Below are positions 1 to 8,192 of a stretch of DNA of 64,000 nt, piece by piece. Under the pieces are notes generated by a model that saw nothing but the letters and a program-made list of their open reading frames with translations, searched no databases and was not told the DNA's origin. This DNA is from an uncultured Bacteroidales bacterium (lineage in GTDB: Bacteria > Bacteroidota > Bacteroidia > Bacteroidales > UBA932): assembly GCA_934700615.1 (NCBI GenBank), contig CAKUXR010000011.1, forward strand, positions 34,752 to 98,751, read 5' to 3'. Within the stretch, counting starts at the first letter, position 1. Every line of letters starts with the position of its first letter. A program made the translations under genes and the position numbers.

Positions 1-1200
1 GCCAAGACATTGACCGACATGATCGATGATGCGGCCGACATGGGGCTTGAGATGTTTGTCCTGGATGACGGCTGGTTTGCCAACAAATATCCACGCAACA
101 ATGACAAGGCCGGTCTGGGCGATTGGCAGGTCAATGTTGCCAAACTGCCTGAAGGCATTGACTTTATCGCATCCCATGCGCACGAGAAAGACCTCAAGTT
201 CGGCATCTGGATCGAGCCGGAGATGGTCAATCCTAAAAGCGAGCTTTATGAGAAGCATCCGGACTGGATTGTCAAGGACAATGTCCACGCTGCTACTGCG
301 ATGCGCAGCCAGTACCTTCTGGACTTGTCAAATCCTAAGGTTCAGGACTTTGTCTATGGCGTTTTCGATGATGTGATGAAACTCTCCGACAAGATTGACT
401 ATATAAAGTGGGATGCCAACCGTCATGTGGAAAATGTGGGCTCGTCTTGTCTTCCGTCTGATGAACAGACGATGTTCTGGGTAAGGTATGCGCAGGGATT
501 GTACAATGTGATGGAGCGTGTGCGTGCCAAGTATCCGGATGTGATGGTTCAGGCATGTGCCTCAGGCGGCGGAAGGGTAGAGTATGGTGAGCTGAAGTAT
601 TTCGATGAATTCTGGACAAGTGACGATACAGAGGCATTGACAAGAACCGGCATCCAGTACGGTACAAGCCTGTTTTATCCTGCAAACCAGATGGGTTCCC
701 ACGTCTCGGCGGTTCCTAATCACCAGACAGGCAACATAACTCCGATAAAGTTCCGTTTCGATATCGCATGCGCCGGAAGGCTCGGTATGGAACTTCAGCC
801 AAAGTCAATGACAGACAGCGAGAAGGAGTTCGCCAGAAGGGCGATTGCCAGCTATAAGGAGTATCGTGACATCATCATGACAGGAGATTTGTACAGAATC
901 GGTTCTCCTTATGACAAGTCGGGTGCTTATGGGGTACTTTACGTGACTCCTGACAAGAAGCGCGCTGTATTCTTCGCTTATTGCATCAGTTATGACACCC
1001 GCACTTCGGCTCCGCAGTTCCGTCTGGACGGGCTTGATGCCGACAAGAACTATCGTATTGCAGAGGTCAATGTCGACAAGTCTTCGAGCTGGTTCTCAGG
1101 AAAGGTCCTGTCTGGGTCAATGCTGATGAACAAAGGCGTGAATCCGCCTTTGAAAAAGGTGTATGACAGCGCTGTATTTGTGTTGGAATCAGAGGAATAG
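1..1200 (+). CDS. Alpha-galactosidase, GH36 family (5' end outside window)
   Basis: This is the C-terminal part of a glycoside hydrolase family 36 enzyme, which releases alpha-linked galactose from oligosaccharides. The reading frame is open from base 1, so the N-terminal beta-sandwich and the real start lie upstream; 399 codons are visible against about 720 for the family. The barrel carries DDGWF and GLGDW near the left edge. The expected nucleophile Asp is in YIKWDANR (codon at 412-414), and the presumed acid/base Asp is in WTSDDTE (622-627). A C-terminal beta-sandwich of about 90 residues follows. The stop overlaps the tail of the convergent peptidase gene by 12 bases. Family assignment is firm; the exact substrate is not visible. 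Confidence 0.9.
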   Translation, partial: AKTLTDMIDDAADMGLEMFVLDDGWFANKYPRNNDKAGLGDWQVNVAKLPEGIDFIASHAHEKDLKFGIWIEPEMVNPKSELYEKHPDWIVKDNVHAATAMRSQYLLDLSNPKVQDFVYGVFDDVMKLSDKIDYIKWDANRHVENVGSSCLPSDEQTMFWVRYAQGLYNVMERVRAKYPDVMVQACASGGGRVEYGELKYFDEFWTSDDTEALTRTGIQYGTSLFYPANQMGSHVSAVPNHQTGNITPIKFRFDIACAGRLGMELQPKSMTDSEKEFARRAIASYKEYRDIIMTGDLYRIGSPYDKSGAYGVLYVTPDKKRAVFFAYCISYDTRTSAPQFRLDGLDADKNYRIAEVNVDKSSSWFSGKVLSGSMLMNKGVNPPLKKVYDSAVFVLESEE

Positions 1201-1671
1201 ACGTTTCCAGAGCCATAGCATTGGCCTGCGTAATGGTTTGAGAATCATCCATATCCTGACGTTTCGTCGGTATGTGGATGATTTTGTGTTTATGGCGTCT
1301 TTGCCGCAGCGGATTATTGTGCTGACGCGGGCCAGAATCTGGTCCCTATGGCAATGTTCTTTGGCATTGAGGATGCCGTCGCCCTGGATTTCCGCGATGT
1401 CATTGTCATTGATTTTGAGGATCCGGTGGAGGATATATCGGTCCCCGAGGCGGAACAGGACAATATCATTGACATTGACCTTTACCCTTTCGCGGCCGTC
1501 AGGCGTGCCGGCTTCGGCTCCTTCGAGAATGACTTGGTCGCCGCGGCTTTCCGAGAGAAACGGGAGCATGCTGGCGCCTCTGACGTTGATGGTTACGTCC
1601 TGTCCTTCCTTCAGCATCGTGGTGACGGCGTCGAAGTAGGTGTTGTTGTCGATGGCCCGGTTTTCCTTCAT
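1189..1671 (-). CDS. S24/S26-type peptidase, SipW-like Ser-His form
   Basis: A 160-residue protein with the core of a signal-peptidase/LexA-type fold. It has GASMLPFL (Ser nucleophile, about residue 34), then VNDIVLFR, then RYILHRI, IQGDG and ILARV. Where bacterial type I signal peptidases carry the general-base Lys, this protein has His in LHRI, as in SipW and ER-type enzymes, so a Ser-His dyad is likely (inference). No membrane segment is obvious except a weakly hydrophobic, basic C-terminus rich in Leu and Trp. I chose the ATG at 1671; the frame is open to a TTG at 1692, which is a poor start. Related small peptidases in Bacteroidota sit near peptide-modification genes, but none is seen here. 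The substrate is unknown. Confidence 0.65.
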   Translation of the reverse strand: MKENRAIDNNTYFDAVTTMLKEGQDVTINVRGASMLPFLSESRGDQVILEGAEAGTPDGRERVKVNVNDIVLFRLGDRYILHRILKINDNDIAEIQGDGILNAKEHCHRDQILARVSTIIRCGKDAINTKSSTYRRNVRIWMILKPLRRPMLWLWKRLFL

Positions 1672-1706
1672 TTGGTTATGGTGTTTCTGCAAATGTAGAA
1701 AAATGT

Positions 1707-1741
1707 TACGTATTTTTCACGTACCTACGTATAATTACGTA
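1707..1741. promoter_or_regulatory. Repeated TACGTA boxes in a divergent intergenic region
   Basis: TACGTA occurs at 1707-1712, 1726-1731 and 1736-1741, with a CACGTA variant at 1718-1723. The boxes are spaced roughly 10 bases apart, matching one helical turn. They lie between the divergent peptidase gene and the EF-Tu-barrel lipoprotein gene, so they are candidate operator half-sites for one or both. No regulator for them is encoded nearby. Confidence 0.4.
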
Positions 1742-1815
1742 TGCCATCCGTTTGTATTGTTGGTCTCATTATCATAATATTGCAAGCCACGGATAACCAC
1801 TTAAAACTACATACA

Positions 1816-3063
1816 ATGAAAATGAGATTATTGACCGGATTGGCGATTGCGCTGGGAGTGGTGCTCGCCATCAGTTCCTGCAAGAAGGATAAGGAGCCGA
1901 CCAAGATACCTGTGACCGGTGTCAGCTTGAATAAGACTTCGATAGATCTTAAGGTCGGGGATGATTTCCAGCTTCTTGCCAGTGTCTTGCCTGAGGATGC
2001 GACGGATAAGAGAGTTACTTGGGACAGTGACGACGAGAACATTGCGACCGTGGATGACAAGGGTCTGGTAAAGGCTGTGAAGGTCGGAAAGGCTAAAATT
2101 TCCGTATATACCCATGATGGAGATTTCACTAAGGTTTGCGAGGTGACTGTGGGTACTACCAGTGTTCCTGAACCGGGGCCTGATCCTGACCCTGATCCTG
2201 ATCCTTCTTTGGATCTTAAACTTTCCAGAACCAGTGCTACAATCGGCGTGGGAGAGAAACTCAGCCTCAAGCCTTATATATGGTCCGAATATGAGAAGAT
2301 TTGGGATGACCTGGCTTTCGAGTCCGAGAATCCGGAGGTTGCGACTGTAGATGCGGATTTGAATATCATCGGTCATTCGGCCGGAACTGCAAAACTTACC
2401 GGAACATGTCACGGTGAGGGTCTGGAGCTCAAGGCGGTCTTCAATGTTACAGTGGAGGATACGTTCACGACGTTTGTCGAGGATATATTTACCATTTCCG
2501 GTCGTGGAGTTGTGACGACAACCAAGATCAGTTCAGGAGTTGTCAGGACCAATGACAAGGTCAGGCTTCTTCAGGTGGAGGACACCTATAAGAATTATAA
2601 TCTGACCATATCCCAGATTGAGATGCTCCGTAAAGTTGTTGATTATGCAGAGGCTGGTGACAATGTGGGATTTATGTACGTAGAGTCTCCAAAACTGGAC
2701 AAAAGTGCCATTGGCAGGGGTGCAGCAATCTTTTCTCCTGATACGGAGAGGATTATAGCTGCCAAGAAGGTTTATGGTACGTTTACCATAACTGACAGGA
2801 AAACTCCTGTGGCTGCGGGCTACAAGCCGCAGTTCTTCTGCAATAATTATGATGTCAGTGTAACTCTTTCAGATTTGCGTGATGCCGATATGCTGTACCC
2901 GAACGAGACCAATTACTGCATAGGCTTCGAAGTTTCAGAAGGCAGAAAGCTTCTGTGCCGTCTTGGCCAGGAAATCTCGGTACGTGAGGGCGGAAAGACG
3001 ATAGGAACTTTCGTAGTATCAGACTACGAAGAGGCGACCGTAAAATACGAAGATGTAGAATAA
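1816..3063 (+). CDS. Lipoprotein: two Big2 Ig-like domains plus EF-Tu domains II-III
   Basis: A 415-residue predicted surface or periplasmic lipoprotein. The signal peptide ends at lipobox AISSC (Cys22). Ig-like Big2 domain 1 covers about 33-112; a Pro-Asp repeat linker (about 116-134) is followed by a second Big2-like domain to about 213. The rest resembles EF-Tu barrels II and III without the G domain: VEDIFTISGRGVV (about 220) matches EF-Tu IEDVFSISGRGTV, IEMLRKVVDYAEAGDNVG matches VEMFRKLLDEGRAGENVG, GYKPQFF matches GYRPQFY, and VREGGKTIGTFVV matches IREGGRTVGAGVV. No nucleotide-binding motif is present. The ATG at 1816 is preferred over an in-frame ATG at 1741 because it starts the signal peptide. 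The gene stands alone before a terminator. Function is unknown; binding or structural use of the barrel is inference. Confidence 0.85.
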   Translation: MKMRLLTGLAIALGVVLAISSCKKDKEPTKIPVTGVSLNKTSIDLKVGDDFQLLASVLPEDATDKRVTWDSDDENIATVDDKGLVKAVKVGKAKISVYTHDGDFTKVCEVTVGTTSVPEPGPDPDPDPDPSLDLKLSRTSATIGVGEKLSLKPYIWSEYEKIWDDLAFESENPEVATVDADLNIIGHSAGTAKLTGTCHGEGLELKAVFNVTVEDTFTTFVEDIFTISGRGVVTTTKISSGVVRTNDKVRLLQVEDTYKNYNLTISQIEMLRKVVDYAEAGDNVGFMYVESPKLDKSAIGRGAAIFSPDTERIIAAKKVYGTFTITDRKTPVAAGYKPQFFCNNYDVSVTLSDLRDADMLYPNETNYCIGFEVSEGRKLLCRLGQEISVREGGKTIGTFVVSDYEEATVKYEDVE

Positions 3064-3087
3064 GCACTTTCTTGTGACAGTACAGGA

Positions 3088-3141
3088 GGGGCCCTTCCCT
3101 CCAGACAAAAGAGCCTCCCCGGGTTTCGGAGAGGCTTTTTC
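3088..3141. repeat. 54-base direct repeat, left copy
   Basis: Identical to 4680-4733 as read by eye. It contains an intrinsic terminator hairpin. The two copies bracket about 1.54 kb of repeat-rich DNA. Confidence 0.85.
3112..3140 (+). terminator. Terminator after the EF-Tu-barrel lipoprotein
   Basis: Stem AGCCTC (3112-3117) pairs with GAGGCT (3131-3136), running into five T residues. It starts 49 bases after the lipoprotein stop. Confidence 0.7.
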
Positions 3142-3200
3142 AAAAAGTTTTGACATTTTGATGCAAAATGTCACCTTTGTTGTATCATTAAGTAAGCGTC

Positions 3201-3245
3201 AAAAAAATAAGTTGGTAAAGATTTGTGATGGATTTTCGAGGATTA
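3201..3245 (+). repeat. Partial copy of the foldback element seen at 19925-20068
   Basis: AAAAAAATAAGTTG followed about 20 bases later by GATTTTCGAGGAT matches the left arm of the complete element in the thiamine operon. The central hairpin and the right arm are missing here. Confidence 0.5.
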
Positions 3246-3308
3246 CTAAGCCCTGTTAGTCACGAAGACCTAAGTCCTACTTGGGTATTTGGTAGTGATT
3301 GACAGAGT

Positions 3309-3420
3309 TTAGTGTTTATAGTATGATGAGTCATCCTTGAACTCTTTAGGGGGTTCGTAGCCGAGCATCGAGCGGTGTGAAAATCGGCCTGATTTCCCGA
3401 CATGTCATAGATTTCCGTGG
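3309..3420 (-). pseudogene. Transposase C-terminal fragment (integrase-core type)
   Basis: On the minus strand, reading to a TAA at 3309-3311, the peptide contains SHRSMLGYEPPKEFK. This resembles the C-terminal HSALGY-x-xP-xEF motif of IS3/IS481-type DDE transposases. Upstream the similarity is lost and the alternative frame is open, so the gene is truncated and probably frameshifted. The family is uncertain because only about 25 informative residues remain. Confidence 0.45.
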
Positions 3421-3591
3421 TTGGCCACGCCTGTATTGGCATTGACAATGCCCTGGATTCATTTGACGTGGCAGAGGTTCCCTTCACATGGTGGTTCTGC
3501 TACATCAGTATGACGCAAAAACATTTGCGTGGCCATGTCTCGTGGCCGCCAGCTGAATTTTACGATCATCTGGTCGGGACGAACTCAGGCA

Positions 3592-3752
3592 GGCGGGACG
3601 ATGCCACGGCCCCCTCTGTAACACATTGATAATCAAGTGTCGTTTATTTTAAGCGTGGATTTCCGTTGATTTTTTGGCCACTAATCCACGCCTAATTTTG
3701 TAACTCCTTGCGAATCAAACTGTTGCAAAAACGAATGTGGCGCCGTCCCGAC
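3592..3752 (-). repeat. REP/MITE-like element, copy A (inverted orientation)
   Basis: The ends are CGGGACGATGCCAC and GTGGCGCCGTCCCG. Inside, read on the minus strand, are the conserved GTGGAT...AATCCACGC hairpin and a TTGATTATCAATG-like block. This copy is more divergent than those around the RAYT gene and lies in the opposite orientation. Confidence 0.7.
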
Positions 3753-3943
3753 AACAAAAGTACTGAACCGCGGAACACAGGGTTTTTTCTCTTGCCCTGT
3801 TTCTTAATGGTGTACGCCGATGAGGCATGGCGTGAAGTGACGGAGGATTTCCAATATCCTTTGTCATTGAAAATGCAATATCAATGAGGGGATAGAGTAG
3901 AGTGTACTTTCGCTCAAACAAGTCTGAACCCCTTTCCTCTTAG

Positions 3944-4075
3944 ACGACAAAGGCAGGTACCCATTTAAGGAATAGATACCTGCCTTGCTTGGTCAACAAT
4001 GTTGTTTTAACAAAAATAATATCACAAAGGTACGAATTATTTTGAGTTTCGATGCTTATAATGTGTTATTTTGGA
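3944..4075 (-). ncRNA. Candidate small RNA unit, copy 1
   Basis: On the minus strand a -7-like box TACCTTTG (4032-4025) is followed about 60 bases later by a hairpin, GGCAGGTA pairing with TACCTGCC (about 3983-3951), then a short T run. The whole unit is repeated at 4358-4488 with the box, spacing and hairpin kept. A TTTG -33 box is not visible, so transcription is uncertain. It could instead be a bidirectional terminator repeat. Confidence 0.35.
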
Positions 4076-4357
4076 AATGCAATATCAAAAGAGGGGATAG
4101 AGTAGAGTGTCCGAATGCGGACACAGGGTTAAGTCTCAAAAACCACCGACACCCTTAATATCTGCGATAGTGTCCTTTCACCCTTTCAATCTTGCCGAAG
4201 CGAAGCCGTCTGTACGCCTTCACCCAAACAAGTCTGAAAACCTCCACTCCAATGGAGATTTTGACAACTGTGGAATATTGTCTTCTTTGCATTGTTGATA
4301 ATTATTGTTGAGTGTGTGAAAGACAAATTCTCTTTTGTTCAAGCACCTCCCCTCTAT

Positions 4358-4488
4358 ACGACAAAAGCAGGTACCCATTTAAGGGATAGATACCTGCCTT
4401 GCTTTCTCAACAATGTTGTTTTACCAACAATGATATCGCAAAGATACGAATTATTTTGAATTTCGATGCGTATGATGTGTTATTTTGG
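4358..4488 (-). ncRNA. Candidate small RNA unit, copy 2
   Basis: Second copy of the 3944-4075 unit, close to 90% identical by eye. It keeps a TATCTTTG box on the minus strand (about 4446-4439) and a GCAGGTA/TACCTGC hairpin with an inner CCC/GGG stem. Changes fall mostly outside these parts. Confidence 0.35.
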
Positions 4489-4679
4489 TAATGTGCTAAT
4501 TTAATTTTGCTTTGCTATATGACAGACTATTGAGATTATCTCAGATGTAGTGATGCAATTCTATTTAACTGACCGTAAGCCATATTTGATGCATAGTATA
4601 AGAGTATGTCCTTTGTCATTGAAAATGCAATATCCAAAGAGGGGATAGAGTAGAGTGGCCGTTCGCTCAAACAAGGCTG

Positions 4680-4733
4680 GGGGCCCTTCCCTCCAGACAA
4701 AAGAGCCTCCCCGGGTTTCGGAGAGGCTTTTTC
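4680..4733. repeat. 54-base direct repeat, right copy
   Basis: Same sequence as 3088-3141. Here it lies directly beyond the 3' end of the minus-strand tRNA gene. Confidence 0.85.
4704..4732 (-). terminator. Terminator of tRNA-Leu
   Basis: Read on the minus strand, AGCCTC pairs with GAGGCT and is followed by CTTTTG. The hairpin begins three bases after the tRNA 3' end. It is bidirectional in form, as in the copy at 3112-3140. Confidence 0.6.
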
Positions 4734-4735
4734 TG

Positions 4736-4821
4736 TGCCCAAAGCCGGGCTCGAACCGGCACGTCTTTTAAAGGACATTGGATTTTGAGTCCAACGCGTC
4801 TACCAATTCCGCCATTCGGGC
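4736..4821 (-). tRNA. tRNA-Leu (anticodon CAA)
   Basis: An 86-base class II tRNA. Acceptor GCCCGAA pairs with TTTGGGC, the discriminator is A, and CCA is not encoded. The anticodon stem TTGGA/TCCAA encloses loop CTCAAAA, giving anticodon CAA, which reads UUG. A long variable arm is followed by the T arm with GGTTCGAGCC. UUG is the Leu codon created when CATTGAC falls in phase nCA-TTG-ACn. Confidence 0.95.
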
Positions 4822-4990
4822 ATTTCGCGAATTGGAATGGCAAAGTTAGGGATTTTTGCCGAATTACCAAATTTTTCAGCGGGCGGGTCCTAAAAATATG
4901 TCAGTAAACTCGTTTGTCTGCAGGATTTGCCTTCCGATTCTCCGAAATTATCGATAACTTTAACGGCTGCGATGTGGGCAGACCAGTTTT

Positions 4991-6085
4991 ATGAAGTGCA
5001 AAATATTTAACGGACAGAAAAGTGCTGATGTGGTAGGGTATCTGGAAGGATATCCTGCTGTTTTCGTCGTCGCGGACCGGAATGTCGCGCGATTCGCGGA
5101 AGAAATCGTCGGGTGCGTGTCAATGCCGGAAGGCGGCAAGATTTTTTATGTCAATGCCACTGAAGAGGACAAGTCAATGCAGACTGTCCTTGATATCTGC
5201 AAGTGGCTGTTGGTCAATGATGCTGACCGGAATGCGCTGGTGCTGGCCGTCGGCGGCGGCATTACTTCCGACATGGCAGGCTTTGCCGCATCAATATACA
5301 AGAGAGGCGTCAGATATGCCAATGTCCCTACGACTTTGCTGGCTCAGGTGGATGCCGCAATTGGCGGAAAAACCGGTGTGAATCTCGACAATTATAAGAA
5401 TATCCTCGGTGTCATAAGGCAGCCTGAGTTTACGTATATCTGTCCGCAAGTTCTTGAATCATTGCCATATGGGGACTTTGTTTCCGGTTCTGCCGAACTG
5501 CTGAAGACATTTGTCATTGACAATTCTGACAACAATTACGAGAAGGCTGTCCAGGTGCTGGCTGATATTCACAGCAGCATTGACCATGGTCGTGCGATAG
5601 CTGCGCATAGCGCTGAACTTCAGCGACTTGTCTCCGCGGCTGCGGCGATAAAGGCGGGTGTTGTCGAGCGCGATGAATTTGAGCATGGCGAACGCCGCAA
5701 ACTGAATCTGGGGCATACTTTCGCTCATGCGATCGAGTGGGAGGCAATGTCTGGCGCTAGGAAATCATTGAATGTCAATGCAATATCGCATGGTGAGGCC
5801 GTTGCGATAGGGATAATTCTCGCGGCAAGGCTGTCAGAGCGCTATTATTCGACGCGGACTGGCATTGACAATAACTGTTCTGGATCCAAGTCATTGAGTG
5901 ACAAACTTCAACAAGATTTTATCCGTTGTGGCTTGCCGACATCTTGCCCGTTCCCGACGGAGTCTTTGGCTGCCGCCATGCGTAAGGACAAGAAAGCCGA
6001 AAACGGAATCATCCATTTTGTGCTCATCCACGACCTCGGTGATGTCCGTATCGAGGACCTGCCGGTGGAAATGTTCATTTTTTGA
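4991..6085 (+). CDS. aroB: 3-dehydroquinate synthase
   Basis: Second step of the shikimate pathway: converts DAHP to 3-dehydroquinate using NAD and a divalent metal in the cytoplasm. The 364-residue protein shows the NAD-binding AVGGGITSD, TTLLAQVDAAIGGKTGVN with the active-site Lys, GSAELLK with a metal-ligand Glu, and the metal-binding His motifs NLGHTFAHAIE and SHGEAVAIG. A short Asn/Ser-rich stretch, TGIDNNCSGSKS, near residue 295 looks like an extra loop and is encoded around a CATTGAC copy (5863-5869). The gene lies upstream of aroD-aroA and aroC but is separated from them by 3 kb of repeats and a RAYT gene, so it is probably transcribed separately. Confidence 0.95.
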   Translation: MKCKIFNGQKSADVVGYLEGYPAVFVVADRNVARFAEEIVGCVSMPEGGKIFYVNATEEDKSMQTVLDICKWLLVNDADRNALVLAVGGGITSDMAGFAASIYKRGVRYANVPTTLLAQVDAAIGGKTGVNLDNYKNILGVIRQPEFTYICPQVLESLPYGDFVSGSAELLKTFVIDNSDNNYEKAVQVLADIHSSIDHGRAIAAHSAELQRLVSAAAAIKAGVVERDEFEHGERRKLNLGHTFAHAIEWEAMSGARKSLNVNAISHGEAVAIGIILAARLSERYYSTRTGIDNNCSGSKSLSDKLQQDFIRCGLPTSCPFPTESLAAAMRKDKKAENGIIHFVLIHDLGDVRIEDLPVEMFIF

Positions 6086-6799
6086 TACAAAAGTTTGAAC
6101 AAATTTTGATGTATCAAAATTTGTACATTTTGTTTTTTGGGGTGTGAGTGTAACGTGTTGCCGGTCCTGTGGCTCTCGACAAGGCTGCTCGGGCCGCAAA
6201 ACTGTCGGGACGGCGCCACATGAGTTTTTGGAAATGATTGGTTTTCAGCGTGTTATGAAATGACGTGTGGATTTCCGTTCAAAAAAAGGTCGATAATCCA
6301 CGCTTAAACAAAATGGTGCTTGATTATCAATGCGTTACGAGTGTGCCCGTGGCGCCGTCCCGCCACCGTGGGTAAGCGTCTCCGCGGTTACGGGTTGACG
6401 CGCTTCCGGTGGTTTGACGCGCCGTAAGCGTCTCCGCAGTTACGTATTGCAACATAAACCCAGAAAGCTATTTGTCTTACTTTCGGGGTTCATGTCATTT
6501 ATTTGCTCTGCTCTTTCTTTGTCCACTTCTCCGGAAAGAGATTTCTGTAAGCTTCGACTGGAGTCGATAATCGTCACCGCGGTCATGGTACGGTCCCATG
6601 TTCAGAACTGATGCGTCTCGGCAGTCATGTCTCCGTTCTGCCGTCCAGCTGCCGGACATTTGCCTTCCTTGCCATCTTACTCCTTTTCGTCCAGCTGCTA
6701 TCCATGTCCATGTCCTCAATACCGTCCAGCGCCATTCATTCTCCCGGCCATTGTCACCTCATCGTTCTGTCTCAGTCCGCAAACGATTTCCAGTCTGAC
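6086..6799. other. Intergenic REP-like mosaic left of the RAYT gene
   Basis: No gene is seen in these 714 bases. The stretch holds REP copy B (6206-6362) and two CGTAAGCGTCTCCGC...TTACG palindromic units (about 6372-6394 and 6424-6447). It also has mosaic pieces such as CAGAACTGATGCGTC and CAGTCATGTCTCC, which recur at 7840-8300 and 9030-9070. Short open frames on the plus strand through 6414-7061 consist of these repeats and antisense RAYT sequence. Confidence 0.7.
6206..6362 (+). repeat. REP/MITE-like element, copy B
   Basis: 157 bases with perfect 14-base terminal inverted repeats, CGGGACGGCGCCAC and GTGGCGCCGTCCCG. The interior carries GTGGATTTCCG...AATCCACGC, which folds into a hairpin across an A7 run, followed by CTTGATTATCAATGCGTTACG. 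It encodes no protein. Confidence 0.85.
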
Positions 6800-7666
6800 T
6801 TACCTTCCCAGCAATTCAGCCAATAAATTAGGTGGCAATGAACTTATTCGGGACGCCCTAGTTGTCGTTACGCGGAATTTTCTTGCCATTTCTATCGTTG
6901 CAAGACATCTCTTCTCGACAGATAAGTTCTTATATTCACTATCGAACCGTCGCTTGCTGATATCTTCAAGTGATTGGAAAAGTTCATCGTCTCTAAATTT
7001 GACGGATTTCAGAATACCTGAATCTGTTTCGAACTCTACATCATTGTTTTTGGAAAGATAAAATGAAAACTGTCTTGGGTTTATGAAGAGTTGTTCCAGT
7101 TCTGTTACTTTTACATACTGCGCAGGATAAATCATATCATTATTGTCAATGAATAAATCTTGTGGTAGAAGTTCCTTTGTGGAGAACAACTCTCTTTGTC
7201 TGCGGATTCCCAATGAGGATAGCTGTCTTTCTTGAACATAACTGTCAGGTTTCTTGAAATACAAGTTTGCCGATGACCATGGGTATGCAGTCGGTATGAC
7301 ATTCATGCCGGCCGACATTGGATTCCGCAGGATGTAACCGCAGACCCCACGGAGATACTCGATGTCTTTTATGACTTTGATACTCAAATCGATATCTGAG
7401 GCATATTTGATTTCGCAATATTTCTTTCTTATCAGGCGGATTCTCCGTTGAAGGTAAAGTTGAGCAAACTTTCTGGCGTTTTGATAGTCCCCGCGAACTA
7501 GAAAATGAAAGTGATTGTTCATCAGGCAGAATGCGTAAATGTCAATGTCATGTTTCGTGGAGCAAACCAACAAATCATTCATCCCGATTATGAAATCGGA
7601 ATCGCTTCTGAACATAAGGGAATTATATGTCCCCGATGAGCAGATGTGGTAAAAAGAGACGTCCAT
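6800..7666 (-). CDS. REP-associated tyrosine transposase (RAYT, Y1/HUH family)
   Basis: A 288-residue IS200-like single-strand transposase. The N-terminal domain carries YHICSSGTYNSLMF. The metal-binding HUH motif is FCLMNNHFHFLVRG (about residues 48-61). A Tyr-bearing basic helix follows (QLYLQRRIRLIRKKY), then YILRNPMSAGM and YPWSSANLY, typical of RAYTs. A C-terminal extension of about 120 residues ends in MARKFRVTTTRASRISSLP, which may be a DNA-binding helix-turn-helix (inference). I chose the ATG at 7666; the frame opens at 7735. It is flanked on both sides by inverted-repeat elements, the normal setting for a RAYT that processes nearby REP sequences. Its base composition is more AT-rich than the aro genes, suggesting a different origin. 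No frameshift is seen. Confidence 0.85.
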   Translation of the reverse strand: MDVSFYHICSSGTYNSLMFRSDSDFIIGMNDLLVCSTKHDIDIYAFCLMNNHFHFLVRGDYQNARKFAQLYLQRRIRLIRKKYCEIKYASDIDLSIKVIKDIEYLRGVCGYILRNPMSAGMNVIPTAYPWSSANLYFKKPDSYVQERQLSSLGIRRQRELFSTKELLPQDLFIDNNDMIYPAQYVKVTELEQLFINPRQFSFYLSKNNDVEFETDSGILKSVKFRDDELFQSLEDISKRRFDSEYKNLSVEKRCLATIEMARKFRVTTTRASRISSLPPNLLAELLGR

Positions 7667-8035
7667 CGTATTCAAGTTTTTTGCGTGAATATAGCAGAAG
7701 TCAATAAATGCTCCTATGAAACTTAAAAATTGCAATGCAGGTTTTTATGTTTTTTAAATTTTTCCGGAAGATTTTAGTGTTTTTTTAATATTTAACTATT
7801 CTGATACCACCTGTTTTATGGAAGTTGTAAGCATCTCGACAGTCATGTCTCCCGTTCCGTCGTCACGGGTCTGTAGTCGTTTTTGCATGTCTTATTGACG
7901 CGCTGTCGGCAGTTCCGTACTTTTGTTTTCCAAAATCAAAGCGAGCAAAGTCTGGAACCTAAAGAAATGGTCACATCTGATCGGGCAGCAAAACGTAAGC
8001 GTCTCCGGAGTTACGTATTGCAACAGCCTCCCCGT

Positions 8036-8192
8036 CGGGACGGTGCCACATGCGTTTTTGGAAATAATTGGTTTTCAGTGTGTTATAAAATGGCATGTGG
8101 ATTTCCGGCAAAAAAAAGGTCGATAATCCACGCTTAAATAAAATGGTACTTGATTATCAATGCGTTACGAGTATGCCCGTGGCACCGTCCCG
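8036..8192 (+). repeat. REP/MITE-like element, copy C
   Basis: Perfect 14-base ends CGGGACGGTGCCAC and GTGGCACCGTCCCG. Compared with copy B the end changes C to T and the opposite end changes G to A, so pairing is preserved by a compensating change. Confidence 0.85.

Larger units (their letters stand above)
3064..4735. other. 1.67-kb intergenic repeat region without an intact gene
   Basis: No convincing intact gene is seen. The stretch holds two identical 54-base copies of a terminator segment at its ends, a transposase scrap, one REP-like element, and two copies of a promoter-hairpin unit. It also holds three copies of a segment around GGGGATAGAGTAGAGTG (3857-3904, 4073-4109, 4609-4658). 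The first and third of these extend left through CCTTTGTCATTGAAAATGC. About 4110-4357 and 4489-4608 show nothing I recognise. Confidence 0.7.

Noticed and set aside
6627..7061. 144-codon plus-strand frame before and inside the RAYT gene
   Set aside because: Its first half is REP mosaic and its second half is antisense to the transposase C-terminus.
7923..8126. 67-codon frame starting MFSKIKASKVWNLKKW
   Set aside because: No family recognised; it runs straight into REP copy C, so at most it is the remnant of a gene start.
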